Shown in pieces: positions 6,801 to 13,608 of a stretch of DNA of 13,693 bases. The position numbers were made by a program, and so were the translations under genes. The stretch lies in NCBI GenBank assembly GCA_002887195.1, contig PJAB01001555.1:1-13693 (forward strand), read 5' to 3'. The notes under the pieces were generated by a model that worked only from the letters and a program-made list of their open reading frames with translations, was not told where the DNA came from and made no database searches. Source of the DNA: Chrysochromulina parva. Its lineage: Eukaryota; Haptophyta; Prymnesiales; Chrysochromulinaceae. The first letter of the stretch is position 1. Each line of letters opens with the position of its first letter.

Positions 6801-9767
6801 CGAAGAGTGACGCTCTGCTCTCGGAGCGGAACGCCCGAGAGGGACGCAGTGCGCACCTTAAGGAGCACGGTGCCATTCGGCGGCAGGTGGCGAGTGCCTG
6901 GCGTACTGACGGTCAGCTCCACTGTGGGCGGGCGTGGGTCGGCAACGGCCAGCAAGGCGGAGGTGAGCGTGCGAGTGCCTCCGTAGCTGCTGCCAGCGTC
7001 CACGTAACCCACGCCGCTAGAGTCGCTCTGAAGCAGCATGATCGAGTGCTCACCGTACCTGTGTGAAGGAGGGACGTGTGAAGGAGGGGCGGGTAGTGAA
7101 GGGGGGCGGGTAGTGAAGGAGGGACGGTGGGAAGGAGTGACGGGTTGTGAAGGAGGGACGGGGCCAGTGGTGAGCATGATCTTACAGGCAAGGCACTGGA
7201 TCGAGCGCTCGCCGTACCTTGCATTGGGCGGCACGCGGAGGCTCGCGTCAAAGGAAGCGTACACGCCGTCAAGCTGAACGACCACCTCGCCGAGGTCCTC
7301 ACCGGACGACGCGCCTTGCATCCCGAGCAGCTGGCCGGAGCGCATGGAATTCGCTCCATCCGTCCAGTGGACCTGAAGCTTGAAGCTCAGGCGTGCAAAC
7401 GCGGCGTCGCGGGCCACGCTGGGCACAAGCAGCCTGCCGCGCCCATCGTCCCACCGGACGTAGCCCTTGCAGCGAACCTGATGAGGGAGCCAATGAGAGG
7501 CACTCGCAGGTCATCAAAGGCACCGAAAAGGCACAGAACGCACAAAGGTTTTTCAAAGACACCCAGATCCAAGCAGCTGCGCGTACAGTGTCATTGGGCT
7601 TGTAGACGGCGCGATCGATCAGCAGCGAGGCAACAATGCCTCCGTGCGGCAGCGCGAGACTCGTGTGGTCAAACGAGATATCGGGGAGCACGAGCAGCTC
7701 CGAGGCGCCGTCGTGGGCACCGTTCTGAGCGCCGCCGTGAGCGCTTGGCAGCGTCGAGGCGACCAGAAGGTGGAATGAGGCGCCGCGCCCGACCGGCTCA
7801 GTTAACTGGTCAGCCGCGATGGTGGCGATGCCGTCCGCGTCCGTTGTCGCGCGCGCCACCGTGCGCACATCGGCAGCGGTCATCGCAATGTAGCACGGTT
7901 GAGCTCTCTGGGGGCCTTGCGAACAATCCGAAGCAAAGAGCGTGAGCGACGCGTGAGGCACTGGTCGGCCGCTCGTCGCGTTGATCACCCACACCAGCAG
8001 TGCCGCCGGCCGGTGTGCGCTCACCGGTAGAGTACTGGTGGTGGCGGCGAGGTGGCCACTCGAGAGCAGCGCAGATTGAAGGCCTGCGCTCCGGTACTCT
8101 CGTGCGCCCTGGGCCGTCTGCAAGAACAGGCGCGAGCTCGACGCGACCGGCAGGCGCAACGTGCGCAGGATCGGCTCCGAGACTCCCACGTTGGCGGCGT
8201 CGATCGTGACGACCGGCATACTCGAGGGGATCTGGAGCTGCTCGCGGTTGTGCAGCGACGCGATCGCAGCGGGCACTTGGATCGCGTCTGCCACCGGGCG
8301 GAGGCTGAGCGATTGGGCAATCTCACCAGCCCGCGCCCAGCATCGGGGCACGCGACGGCTCCGTTCCCATGCGGTGCATAGGCTATCGCCACGAAGCAGG
8401 GCAGGCCATGCGGCCTCGAGAGCCGCGAGGGCAGTAGCGTTGTGCGCGCCGATGCGCAGCGTCGGCACCTCCTTAGCGCCTGTGAGGGCTCCACCTGGGA
8501 AGAGGAAGAGGGGCGAGAGCGGCCCAACAGTTTGGAACGTGAACGAGGCTGCCTGTAACGGCAAGCCGAAGCCATCGACCACGCGCGTGGACGCGGCCAC
8601 ACGAAGGGCGTACGAGGTGTTGGGCTGCAGCGCCGCCTCGAGGAGCAGCACAGAGGGCGAAAGGAGGCGTCCCGAAAGCCCGATCAGCGCTCCTGCGCCA
8701 CCTCCGGTGCCTGGCGACTCCGACGTCAAGCGGAGCTGCCCGAGGAGCTCGGCAGCGGTGATGGACCTTCCGAGCCCATGGCGCAGCCACAGATGCAAGC
8801 GGCGGTAGCGCACGTTCGCCAGATCCACCGGGGTCGGCGCCGGCGCCACCCTCGAGGCTCTGAGTGCCCTGACTGCCATGCCCGCTGCCGCTGATGAGGA
8901 CGGTTCGCGCCGGAAGGGGAGCGCAAAGGGACAGAGGCCCGAGAGACTGACCGCGAGGGCGCGGCGCGTGCGGCCGGCGGCCTCGTGGAAGCGCGAGCGC
9001 GGGGGCAGCTCCAGGCTGTATAGCGCGCCTGCTTGCAGTGGACCGTCTAGATTAACCAGCACGCACTGCGCCGAGCCATCTCGGCAAGCGGAGATGCGCA
9101 GCCCAGGCAGTGCAGCCCGTGGCGGAGCGTCGCCCGCGGGATTCGACGCCGCCAAAGGAGCCTGTGCTCGTGTGGGCCGCAGTGCGAGCGCCGTCTGTAG
9201 CATCGCTACGCTCACTGCGAAGTCGAAGCGCAGCTCAAGCGTGGCGTCCGGAGGGAACTCGAGTGCGCCCGGTGCCAGAGGCTGCGCGGCCGCGTCCCAC
9301 CGTCCGCCGGTCAGATTGAGCGCGAGGTTGGACGTGACGCGACCCGCGTACATTGACAGCGATGGCGTCTCAAAGTTCCACACGCGCCCGTCGGCGACAG
9401 GGGCCCGCCCGTCAAAGGAGCGCAGTGCCGGATTGAGTGAGAGTGTGATCGCGAGCTCGGGCGGCCATGGGCCATCAGTGTCGAAGCGGGCGACACTCGT
9501 TGTCACCCAGTGAAATGTTCCCGCCACAGCGGGGCTAAGAACAAATGGCGTCAGCGAGAGTGGCAGCGCCCCCGGCGCAAAGTCGGCGCCAAGGGCGATG
9601 ACGCTGCGATCAAATGTGATGGTGATGGCTTCACGTCCTGAGATTTCCACGGCAGAGGGCTGCTGTCGGCTAGTGGCCGACGCAAATTTGCTCGACGGTG
9701 TAAGAGATAGGACGCTCAATTCGCTCGCCGCCAGAGAAAGAACAAGTGCAGCAAAGGTCTCTAACAT
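540..9767 (-). CDS. Membrane-anchored bacterial-type alpha-2-macroglobulin-like protein, six exons
   Basis: Exons on the minus strand are 9767-7587, 7477-7218, 7058-5774, 5697-5032, 4789-2055 and 1971-540. They join in frame to about 2852 residues. The ATG at 9767 is chosen because it starts a hydrophobic signal peptide (MLETFAALVLSLAAS, residues 1-15); an upstream in-frame codon at 9872 lies in the promoter. Domains seen: macroglobulin repeats of bacterial type near residues 30-110 (TFDRSVIALG, then AGTFHW); IDRAVYKPNDTVRCKGYVRW at about 718-737, intact only after splicing intron 1; bait-region domain with ISGEVALVAVDAALLA near 1374-1389; a Met/Gly-rich bait-like segment at about 1525-1595; the A2M core (VRSAFEST, then WRLPDNTGAYELRA) near 1600-1639; C-terminal macroglobulin domain (VVVEDWLPAGLEP) near 2408-2420; EGF-like domain, Cys 2535-2563; Pro/Ser linker; membrane helix at about 2767-2790; 62-residue cytoplasmic tail. 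The thioester CxEQ is missing: the matching region reads LPRWNDEPDAAS (about 1884-1895). The family traps proteases; here it would act outside the cell, tethered to the membrane. Family assignment is firm, and exon borders are good but inferred. Confidence 0.85.
1972..2037 (-). mobile_element. Putative introner core in intron 5
   Basis: This is the non-duplicated 66-nt part of intron 5. Its final 41 bases match the core of intron 3 with one mismatch (GATGGCC against GATGACC). It has one or two more CTGAT words than intron 3, so the copies differ in repeat number. It has no inverted repeats and no coding capacity. Confidence 0.6.
1972..2054 (-). other. Macroglobulin intron 5 (83 nt), introner-like with exact 17-bp duplication
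   Basis: The donor is CGCCAGCG|GTGCGCCGTGG and the acceptor CTCATCAG|GTGCGCCGTGG, phase 2. The first 17 bases of the intron (2054-2038, GTGCGCCGTGGGCCCGC) are repeated exactly at the start of exon 6 (1971-1955). The interior consists of TCTGATGGCC, TCTGATGACC, CCTGATGGCC and TCTGATTGCC words. Splicing gives RYDARQRCAVGPPLAAVPLG, which continues the macroglobulin C-terminal domain. Unspliced, the frame stops after SDDLPDGL. Confidence 0.9.
3776..3814 (-). repeat. (CAG)13 tract encoding polyglutamine
   Basis: Thirteen uninterrupted CTG triplets on the plus strand read as CAG in the macroglobulin frame, giving 13 glutamines at about residues 1790-1802. They lie between a macroglobulin beta-domain (AMVREVLSPPS) and the start of the helical domain region. 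A pure triplet run of this length is likely to vary in number between strains. It falls in a probable surface loop. Confidence 0.95.
3903..4021 (-). repeat. Nested direct duplications inside macroglobulin exon 5
   Basis: Two duplications overlap. A 24-bp segment at 4000-3977 recurs at 3926-3903 with one mismatch, offset 74 bp, and so is read in a different frame in each copy (HTRTFTE versus FTLGPSQ). A 21-bp segment at 4021-4001 recurs at 3979-3959 with two mismatches, offset 42 bp, giving AAEDAAEEA and TEDAADETP. The first duplication has the same form as the introns here: a GTTCAC donor-like start at 4000 and a GAGCAG acceptor-like end at 3929 would remove exactly 24 codons in frame. I annotate it as exon because the frame stays open. 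Confidence 0.7.
4776..4997 (-). repeat. Three tandem 74-bp units spanning the intron 4 / exon 5 border
   Basis: Units are 4776-4849, 4850-4923 and 4924-4997. The first two are identical in this window and the third differs at two positions. On the sense strand a unit contains CTGATTGTC, two TCTGATTGCC words, CTCTGACGAAGCGCGG, then CCCTGCTGGAGCAG, which is the 3' splice site, and finally AGCGCCGAGCTGAG, which is the start of exon 5. Exon and element sequence were therefore amplified together. The near-identity implies recent duplication or homogenisation. Confidence 0.9.
4790..5031 (-). other. Macroglobulin intron 4 (242 nt) containing a tandem array
   Basis: The donor is GTCGAGCAA|GTGAGT, the best consensus donor in the gene, and the acceptor CTGGAGCAG|AGCGCC, phase 0. 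The spliced protein reads RPSLVEQ then SAELSVDALLAS. The intron starts with unique sequence and then holds TCTGATTGCC words and three 74-bp tandem units, the last of which crosses into exon 5. The last 18 bases of exon 4 and of the intron agree at about 12 positions (LVEQ versus LLEQ), which may be an old duplication. Each upstream unit has its own copy of the acceptor; using one would append SAELS followed at once by a stop. Confidence 0.8.
5698..5743 (-). mobile_element. Putative introner core in intron 3
   Basis: This is the non-duplicated 46-nt part of intron 3. It consists of two CCTGATGACCT words, one TCTGATTGCC word, a C-run and CTCATCAG. Its last 41 bases match the end of intron 5 with one mismatch, although the flanking duplicated sequences of the two introns differ in identity and length (30 bp versus 17 bp). 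This is the signature expected of an element inserted at two sites, each with its own target-site duplication. No terminal inverted repeats or coding capacity are visible, so any mobility would depend on factors elsewhere. Confidence 0.6.
5698..5773 (-). other. Macroglobulin intron 3 (76 nt), introner-like with exact 30-bp duplication
   Basis: The donor is CCACGC|GTGCGTGTGACG and the acceptor CTCATCAG|GTGCGTGTGACG, phase 0. Bases 5773-5744 of the intron are identical to bases 5697-5668, the first 30 bases of exon 4, and the match ends abruptly at both edges. The remaining 46 bases (5743-5698) are the inserted core, built of CTGATGACC words and ending TGCCCCCCTCATCAG. Without splicing, the frame meets a stop shortly after SALPDDLPDDL. 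The spliced protein reads APRVRVTNPFQSAELRALL. Confidence 0.9.
5969..6030 (-). repeat. Short in-frame tandem duplication (LLEDSES) in exon 3
   Basis: The segment 5969-5991 recurs at 6008-6030 with 21 of 23 bases matching, at a period of 39 bp (13 codons), so the protein reads LLEDSES, then VIHETR, then LLEDSES. It lies in a poorly conserved, Ala-rich insert of the macroglobulin just before a membrane-distal macroglobulin domain. It is an in-frame length variant with no stop. Confidence 0.8.
7059..7217 (-). other. Macroglobulin intron 2 (159 nt, in frame, no stop)
   Basis: The donor is TGCAAG|GTACGGCGAGC and the acceptor TTCACACAG|GTACGGTGAGC, phase 2. The first 19 bases of the intron match the first 19 bases of exon 3 at 17 positions, so the frame reads RYGERSI, then a 53-residue insert, then RYGEHSI. 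The interior is a run of CCTCCTTCAC and related pyrimidine-rich words, a good polypyrimidine tract but not the CTGAT core seen elsewhere. The length is a multiple of three and no stop occurs, so a retained form would still be translatable, adding a low-complexity Pro/Ser/Thr insert. I favour splicing because the macroglobulin frame is uninterrupted without it. Confidence 0.75.
7478..7586 (-). other. Macroglobulin intron 1 (109 nt)
   Basis: The donor is ACACT|GTACGC and the acceptor CTCATCAG|GTTCGC, phase 0. Removing it restores the expected VYKPNDTVRCKGYVRW, whereas reading through reaches a stop. The intron contains GATGACC and CATTGGC words and ends in the same CTCATCAG octamer as introns 3 and 5. 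The first codons of the intron (VRAAAWIW) loosely resemble the first codons of the next exon (VRCKGYVR), about 11 of 24 bases. That could be an old, decayed duplication but does not stand alone. Confidence 0.8.
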
Positions 9768-9936
9768 CAGTGTGGTCCGAAAAGTCGAGCACCCGCGCGT
9801 GTTAATTAACGATCCGCACAAGGGCACCAGCCCATGTAAAAAGACACGGGGGGGGGGACACACACTGTACATATAGCGGCGGGGGCTCTCTTTTCACGAG
9901 ACTTGCTTTGCTCCACTGTGACTTTTCGCGAGCACG
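9768..9936. promoter_or_regulatory. Compact divergent promoter between macroglobulin and dioxygenase genes
   Basis: Only 169 bp separate the two divergent start codons. In the middle is CTGTACATATAGCGG (about 9865-9879). This reads ATATAG toward the plus-strand gene, about 61 bp before its ATG, and CTATATGTAC toward the minus-strand gene, about 104 bp before its ATG. The same AT-rich core could serve both directions. A run of ten G lies at 9848-9857, and a TTAATTAA palindrome lies at about 9801-9808 in the presumed 5' UTR of the macroglobulin gene. Promoter function is inferred from position and composition. Confidence 0.5.
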
Positions 9937-11851
9937 ATGAGCGTCCACGAGCAGCTGACCACGCGCAGCGCCAAGCGTACGGTTTGGCGCCGGCGCCGAT
10001 GCGCGCAGCTGGCCGGGGCTTCGTGTGACTCGCGCTCTCCACCGACCAAGCCTGTTCCACCGGGAGCCATAGCGACTACCTCAAATTCAGACGACGCATT
10101 GTTGCAGGCGCCATCTCTGTGGCTGGTTTGCAACGAGGCGGGCGCACAGTTGCATGCTGGGCCCAACGCCACGAGCACCGTTCTTGGCCACGCACCCGAG
10201 GGTGACGTTTTCGAGGCGCGGCTGTTGGATATTGCTTGTGCATGGGCAAAGTTGGAAGCGTCCGAAGCATCACGCTTGCTGGGTTGTACGGCCGCCTATG
10301 TTTGCACAAGCGGCGCCGAGACGAGCATTCGCGCCTTCGGAGGCCGTGATGCATGGTCCGGCGAGCTCTGGTTCGAACGTGAACCGTTGGGCCGCGTGGT
10401 GCATGCACACTCGCCGCCAAAGCATGAACCACCGCGCGGATCGGCGAGCAGTTTGAAGCGGCTGAAGGCGATGGACGGTGTCAAGGTGGAGGCGGCGCCG
10501 CCGCTGCGCGCACTCGAGACCACGCTACATGCCGACGCGATAGCAAGCCTCGTCGATCAAGGCTACGTTGTCGTCGACCATGCGCTCCCGTCGGCGCTCT
10601 GTCGCAAGCTCCGGGCGGAGATGCTATCTCTCGAGGCCAACGATCAAATGTGGAATTCTCGATCGTACGGCGCCGACGACGAAGGCTCGGCGCACAAGCA
10701 CATCCACGAGACGCAGCTTGACTATAAGGAGGTGCGCCGGTTTGCGCCCACCTTTGCACGCATCGAGCACGACCCGAGCCTCATCGATCAGCTACGTGGC
10801 TGCGTGCCTGGCCTTGAGCAGGTGCGCTGATGATCACGCCACTGAGTACCCTTCATTGCAACTGAGACTGAAAAATTGAGATTGCAACCTGAGAGTGCTC
10901 CGCGTTTGTGTGATCTCGAGCGATCTCGAGCAGCTCGGGACGCAACACGTGCGCATCCAAATCAACGCTGGGCACGGCGGCTGCTACACGATGCACACGG
11001 ACCAGGGGTCGGTGGGCGGCAGCCACGGACAGATCCTTCACGTCACGGCCCTCTTCTACCTCAATCCTGATTGGCAGGTGAACTGATCTCCACTGATCTC
11101 CACTGATCGCCACTGATAATTCCACCTACGTAGTACAATCCTTGATGGCCATTGATTGCCCTTGATTGCCATGGATTGACTTTGGTTGTCTTTGATGGCC
11201 TCTGAGAGCCTCGTGTACGTCCATGCCGAGTGGCAGCCGGGGGACGGCGGCGAGTTGCGGGTCTTCCCTTATCCACGACCCGTCGAGGTCATCGCACCTG
11301 TCGAGGGGCGGCTGGTGCTCTTCGAGCCGCGCATGGTGCATGACGTGCTCCCTAACTACAAGAAGCGCTTCTGCTTCACGCTGTGGTGCGGCGTCAAGGG
11401 TGCTGCAAGTTCCCACCAGATCGATCACGAGACTCTCAGCCGTATGGAGCTCGACCCATCTTTGGCAAGTGCGGCGGCGATCGCCGAGGCGTGGCGCCGT
11501 CGTGAGCAGCGTCCTCTCATGTACGACGAAACCCTGCCACGTGTCATGCGCTCGCTCTTTTTGCCCGAGATGCGCATGTGCCTCGTTCGCATGGTCCATG
11601 GCGACCAGGAGCTTCGAGCCGTCACTCAGTCGCACCATGAAAGCGCCGGGCGTGAGGACATGCTGTACGGCATTCGCGCGCATCATGAGGCCATTTCAAA
11701 GGTCAATCCAGCGTGGGCGCTTGACCTGCTGCGGCAGCTTTCCGCAGTGGAGACGACACATGGCGAGGGCTACATCACCGCTGCGCGCGGTGTAGTGCGC
11801 CTCGCAGAGCTACGCGACCTTGCCCATCGTCTCGGCTCTTGGTGGATCTAG
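9937..11851 (+). CDS. 2-oxoglutarate/Fe(II) dioxygenase (prolyl-4-hydroxylase-like) with SH3-like N-terminus
   Basis: Exons are 9937-10821, 10934-11077 and 11237-11851, all phase 0, giving about 547 residues. Residues 58-125 (LWLVCNEAGAQLHAGPNATS, then WAKLE, then AAYV) resemble an SH3-like beta-barrel as in bacterial SH3b domains. The catalytic domain runs from about 197 to 395. Iron ligands are the HxD of MHTDQG (His316, Asp318) and the distal His378 in EPRMVHDVLPN, with Arg387 (KKRFCFTLW) placed to bind 2-oxoglutarate. GGELRVFPYP follows the second intron. A C-terminal part of about 150 residues, helical and of unknown role, ends in GSWWI. The family hydroxylates protein or small-molecule substrates; the substrate here is unknown. 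No signal peptide is evident and the N-terminus is Arg-rich. The ATG at 9937 is the first in frame. The first intron's borders are less certain than the second's. Confidence 0.8.
10822..10933 (+). other. Dioxygenase intron 1 (112 nt)
   Basis: The donor is TTGAGCAG|GTGCGC and the preferred acceptor TCGAGCAG|CTCGGG, giving PGLEQLGTQHVRIQINAGHGG. The six bases GAGCAG occur at both borders. Further out, the intron's 3' end reads LRVCVISSDLEQ where exon 1 ends LRGCVPGLEQ, a decayed duplication with a 6-base indel. The interior repeats ATTGCAACTGAGA and ATTGCAACCTGAGAG. A second acceptor three bases upstream would add one Gln. A more different, frame-compatible pair (donor at 10796, acceptor ending 10895) would use the other copy, giving LLLRVCVISSDLEQLGT. 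Confidence 0.65.
11078..11236 (+). other. Dioxygenase intron 2 (159 nt) with decayed copy of upstream exon at its 3' end
   Basis: The donor is GATTGGCAG|GTGAAC and the acceptor GAGTGGCAG|CCGGGG, phase 0, giving YLNPDWQPGDGGELRVFPYP as the dioxygenase family requires. The last 30 bases of the intron match the last 30 bases of exon 2 at 21 positions, and in the same frame encode SLVYVHAEWQ against ALFYLNPDWQ. The interior begins with CTGATCTCCA words and continues with TTGATGGCC, TTGATTGCC and a final CCTCTGAGAG, the same word family as the macroglobulin introns and again in sense orientation. Confidence 0.85.
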
Positions 11852-11984
11852 CGTACATTTAATATAAGCATCCTGTAGTGGCACTGTGTGATCTGTGCAT
11901 GGATCTGTGTGAAGTGGACTGAGAACTGTGAATCTCATTTCCAACGTTTCTCACTCTAAACGACGCTCTGACCTTGCGTACCCT
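11852..11984. other. Convergent 3' spacer
   Basis: This 133-bp spacer lies between the stop codons of the convergent dioxygenase and REI1-like genes. AATATAAG at 11861-11868, about ten bases after the plus-strand stop, is an AT-rich variant of a poly(A) signal. GATCTGTG occurs twice within about 30 bases. The two transcripts almost certainly overlap in their 3' UTRs. Confidence 0.5.
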
Positions 11985-13334
11985 CTAATCCCTCCTTGCT
12001 GCCTGCTGCCTCATCTTGAGGCCATTTCGTTTGGCCGCTTGCTTGCTATGCCTTGAGACAACCCCCTTGATGCGCACGCCACGCTGGAACTGTTTCGAGC
12101 CCGCCATCGTGTAGTGCGCACCGCCGCCGAAGCCGCCGTAGCCGTGGTGCTGCAGCGCGCGGGCGTGCTTGTTGTCGGCAAACGAAGCCTTGAAGACGAA
12201 CTGGGCGGCCAGCGCCTTTGAATGCAGCCCCTTGGCCACCGCAGTGCCGCGCAGCAGAAGCTTGTACCGTTCACGGGCGGCAGCACGCACAGCGAGCTTC
12301 GCCTCGAGGACGCGCTGGCTCTGTCGCAGCCGCAGGGTCCATGACTGAGCCGCAGGGGCGAACTTCTGGCGGTAGTAGGTGCGGAGGGAGCGATGCCCAA
12401 GGCGTCTCCCATCGGCAAGAACCAGCTCGAACGCGTCAGCTGCAGCGCCGCCACCAACGGCCATGCGAGCACCGTCAGCGTCGGCGTCTCCATCGCCGCC
12501 ATCGCCGCCATCGCCGCCATCACCCACACTCGAAGCTCTTGCTCTCGTACCGCGCCTGGCGCTACCGGTACGCATGGCCGACACGCCTCCCCGCGCATGC
12601 AACCCCGGCAGACCGCCAACGTAAAAGGGGCCGAGCTCATGAGCACCGGCAGCGCTCTCACAGTCTACCCGGCAGTGAGCCTTGTCGCGCATGTGGCTTC
12701 GGCACGCCTCCGCCGAGCCGAAGGCCCGTTGGCAGCATAGGCACACGCCACGCCTTTCCACCTTCTCCTGCAAGTACGCGAACAGCCGCCGCGGCTCCGC
12801 CAAACGGTCGGCAAAAGGTACGACGAACGAGTGATGCCGGCGCATGTAGGACACGTTGGCCTCAAAGGACGCGGACACGTGGCCGTCGAAGAGGCTTCGT
12901 GACCACTGCGGGACCCAAGGACCATCATCCTCATCCTCCCAACCGTCGTCGTCCTCGTCACTGCCGCCACCGCTGGTGCCGGTGGCCTCCGCCTCCTGGC
13001 CGGCACGAGCGCTGTCGCGAGCGCCAGGAGTTACCGGCTGCTGCGTAGCTGGTCCAGCTCGTCCAGCCGCATCGTTCTCGATGTCATCGGTGACACGTTC
13101 AGAAGCGACCTCCTGCTCGCTGTGGGTGTTTGTTCTCTGCGCGCCTGTGGCTTCAAGCAGCGGTGGAGTTGCTTGCGCTTTGGCCACAAGCTGCATATAC
13201 TTCTTGCTGCGCAGGTAGCTCTCATACGTGGAGCGCGAGCGAAATTTCTTCTTCGTGTACGGGCACACGAACTCCAGAGCGGCGTCCGACTCCGCCGCTG
13301 CGGCCGCCGCAAAATCCTTAGCAGCCCCGGACAT
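11985..13334 (-). CDS. REI1/ZNF622-like 60S ribosomal subunit biogenesis factor
   Basis: This is a single 449-residue exon, ATG at 13334. REI1 (human ZNF622) acts in the cytoplasm on late pre-60S particles, where it helps release and recycle nuclear export and anti-association factors. Seen here: an N-terminal finger-like segment (EFVCPYTKKKFRSRSTYESYL, residues 21-41); an acidic linker with GGSDEDDDGWEDEDDG; a segment typical of the family (SLFDGHVSASFEANVSYMRR then HHSFVVP, 147-173); an intact C2H2 finger (Cys198, Cys201, His214, His220); the signature ELVLADGRRLGHRSLRTYYR (303-322); and a basic C-terminus (FQRGVRIKGVVSRHSKQAAK). The first two finger-like segments lack most zinc ligands: C-P-Y-T keeps one Cys, and the usual CLFC is SLFD with the first His replaced by Tyr. 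Low-complexity insert GDGGDGGDGGDGDADAD lies at 271-287. No intron is needed, in contrast to the two neighbouring genes. Confidence 0.82.
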   Translation of the reverse strand: MSGAAKDFAAAAAAESDAALEFVCPYTKKKFRSRSTYESYLRSKKYMQLVAKAQATPPLLEATGAQRTNTHSEQEVASERVTDDIENDAAGRAGPATQQPVTPGARDSARAGQEAEATGTSGGGSDEDDDGWEDEDDGPWVPQWSRSLFDGHVSASFEANVSYMRRHHSFVVPFADRLAEPRRLFAYLQEKVERRGVCLCCQRAFGSAEACRSHMRDKAHCRVDCESAAGAHELGPFYVGGLPGLHARGGVSAMRTGSARRGTRARASSVGDGGDGGDGGDGDADADGARMAVGGGAAADAFELVLADGRRLGHRSLRTYYRQKFAPAAQSWTLRLRQSQRVLEAKLAVRAAARERYKLLLRGTAVAKGLHSKALAAQFVFKASFADNKHARALQHHGYGGFGGGAHYTMAGSKQFQRGVRIKGVVSRHSKQAAKRNGLKMRQQAARRD

Positions 13335-13608
13335 GGTACATTTGCAGTCAAGTCAGGTCAAGTCAAGTATACGAAAAGGTCTGCAGAACGAACGACGAAG
13401 CCGTAACCCCAGAAGCACAGGAGCACGCTCACACCTGCTCAGACGAGGCTCGCGTGGTTCGTAACGATCAGAACGAGTTTGTCTTGGCGACGTCGCCCAC
13501 GGCTAAAGGGAAACGGAGGTGAGAAAGCCCTAACGGCTTTTTATGGTCCAAGAGACCTTACACAGGATCGCCACGCGTCCACCCCTCTCACAGCCCGACC
13601 CTCGCACT
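13335..13608. other. Upstream flank of the REI1-like gene, probable divergent promoter region
   Basis: This is non-coding sequence between the REI1-like start and a possible plus-strand gene. Immediately upstream of the REI1-like ATG, 13348-13368 is a series of 5-bp steps on the plus strand (GTCAA, GTCAG, GTCAA, GTCAA), read as TTGAC words by the minus-strand gene, followed by GTATAC. Near 13540, GGCTTTTTATGG is an AT-rich patch that could act as a TATA-like element for a plus-strand gene beginning at 13609. No RNA gene is recognised. Confidence 0.4.

Noticed and set aside
7059..7217. Treating the in-frame segment as coding
   Set aside because: It interrupts a conserved macroglobulin strand with a near-duplicate of RYGE-SI and low-complexity Pro/Ser sequence, and has good GT/AG borders with a pyrimidine tract. 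Retention remains possible.
9848..9857. G-quadruplex at the run of ten G
   Set aside because: It is a single uninterrupted G-run without three neighbouring runs at suitable spacing.
9768..9872. Upstream start at 9872 for the macroglobulin
   Set aside because: It would place 35 residues without a signal peptide, translated from the G-run and TATA-like core, in front of the clear signal peptide at 9767.
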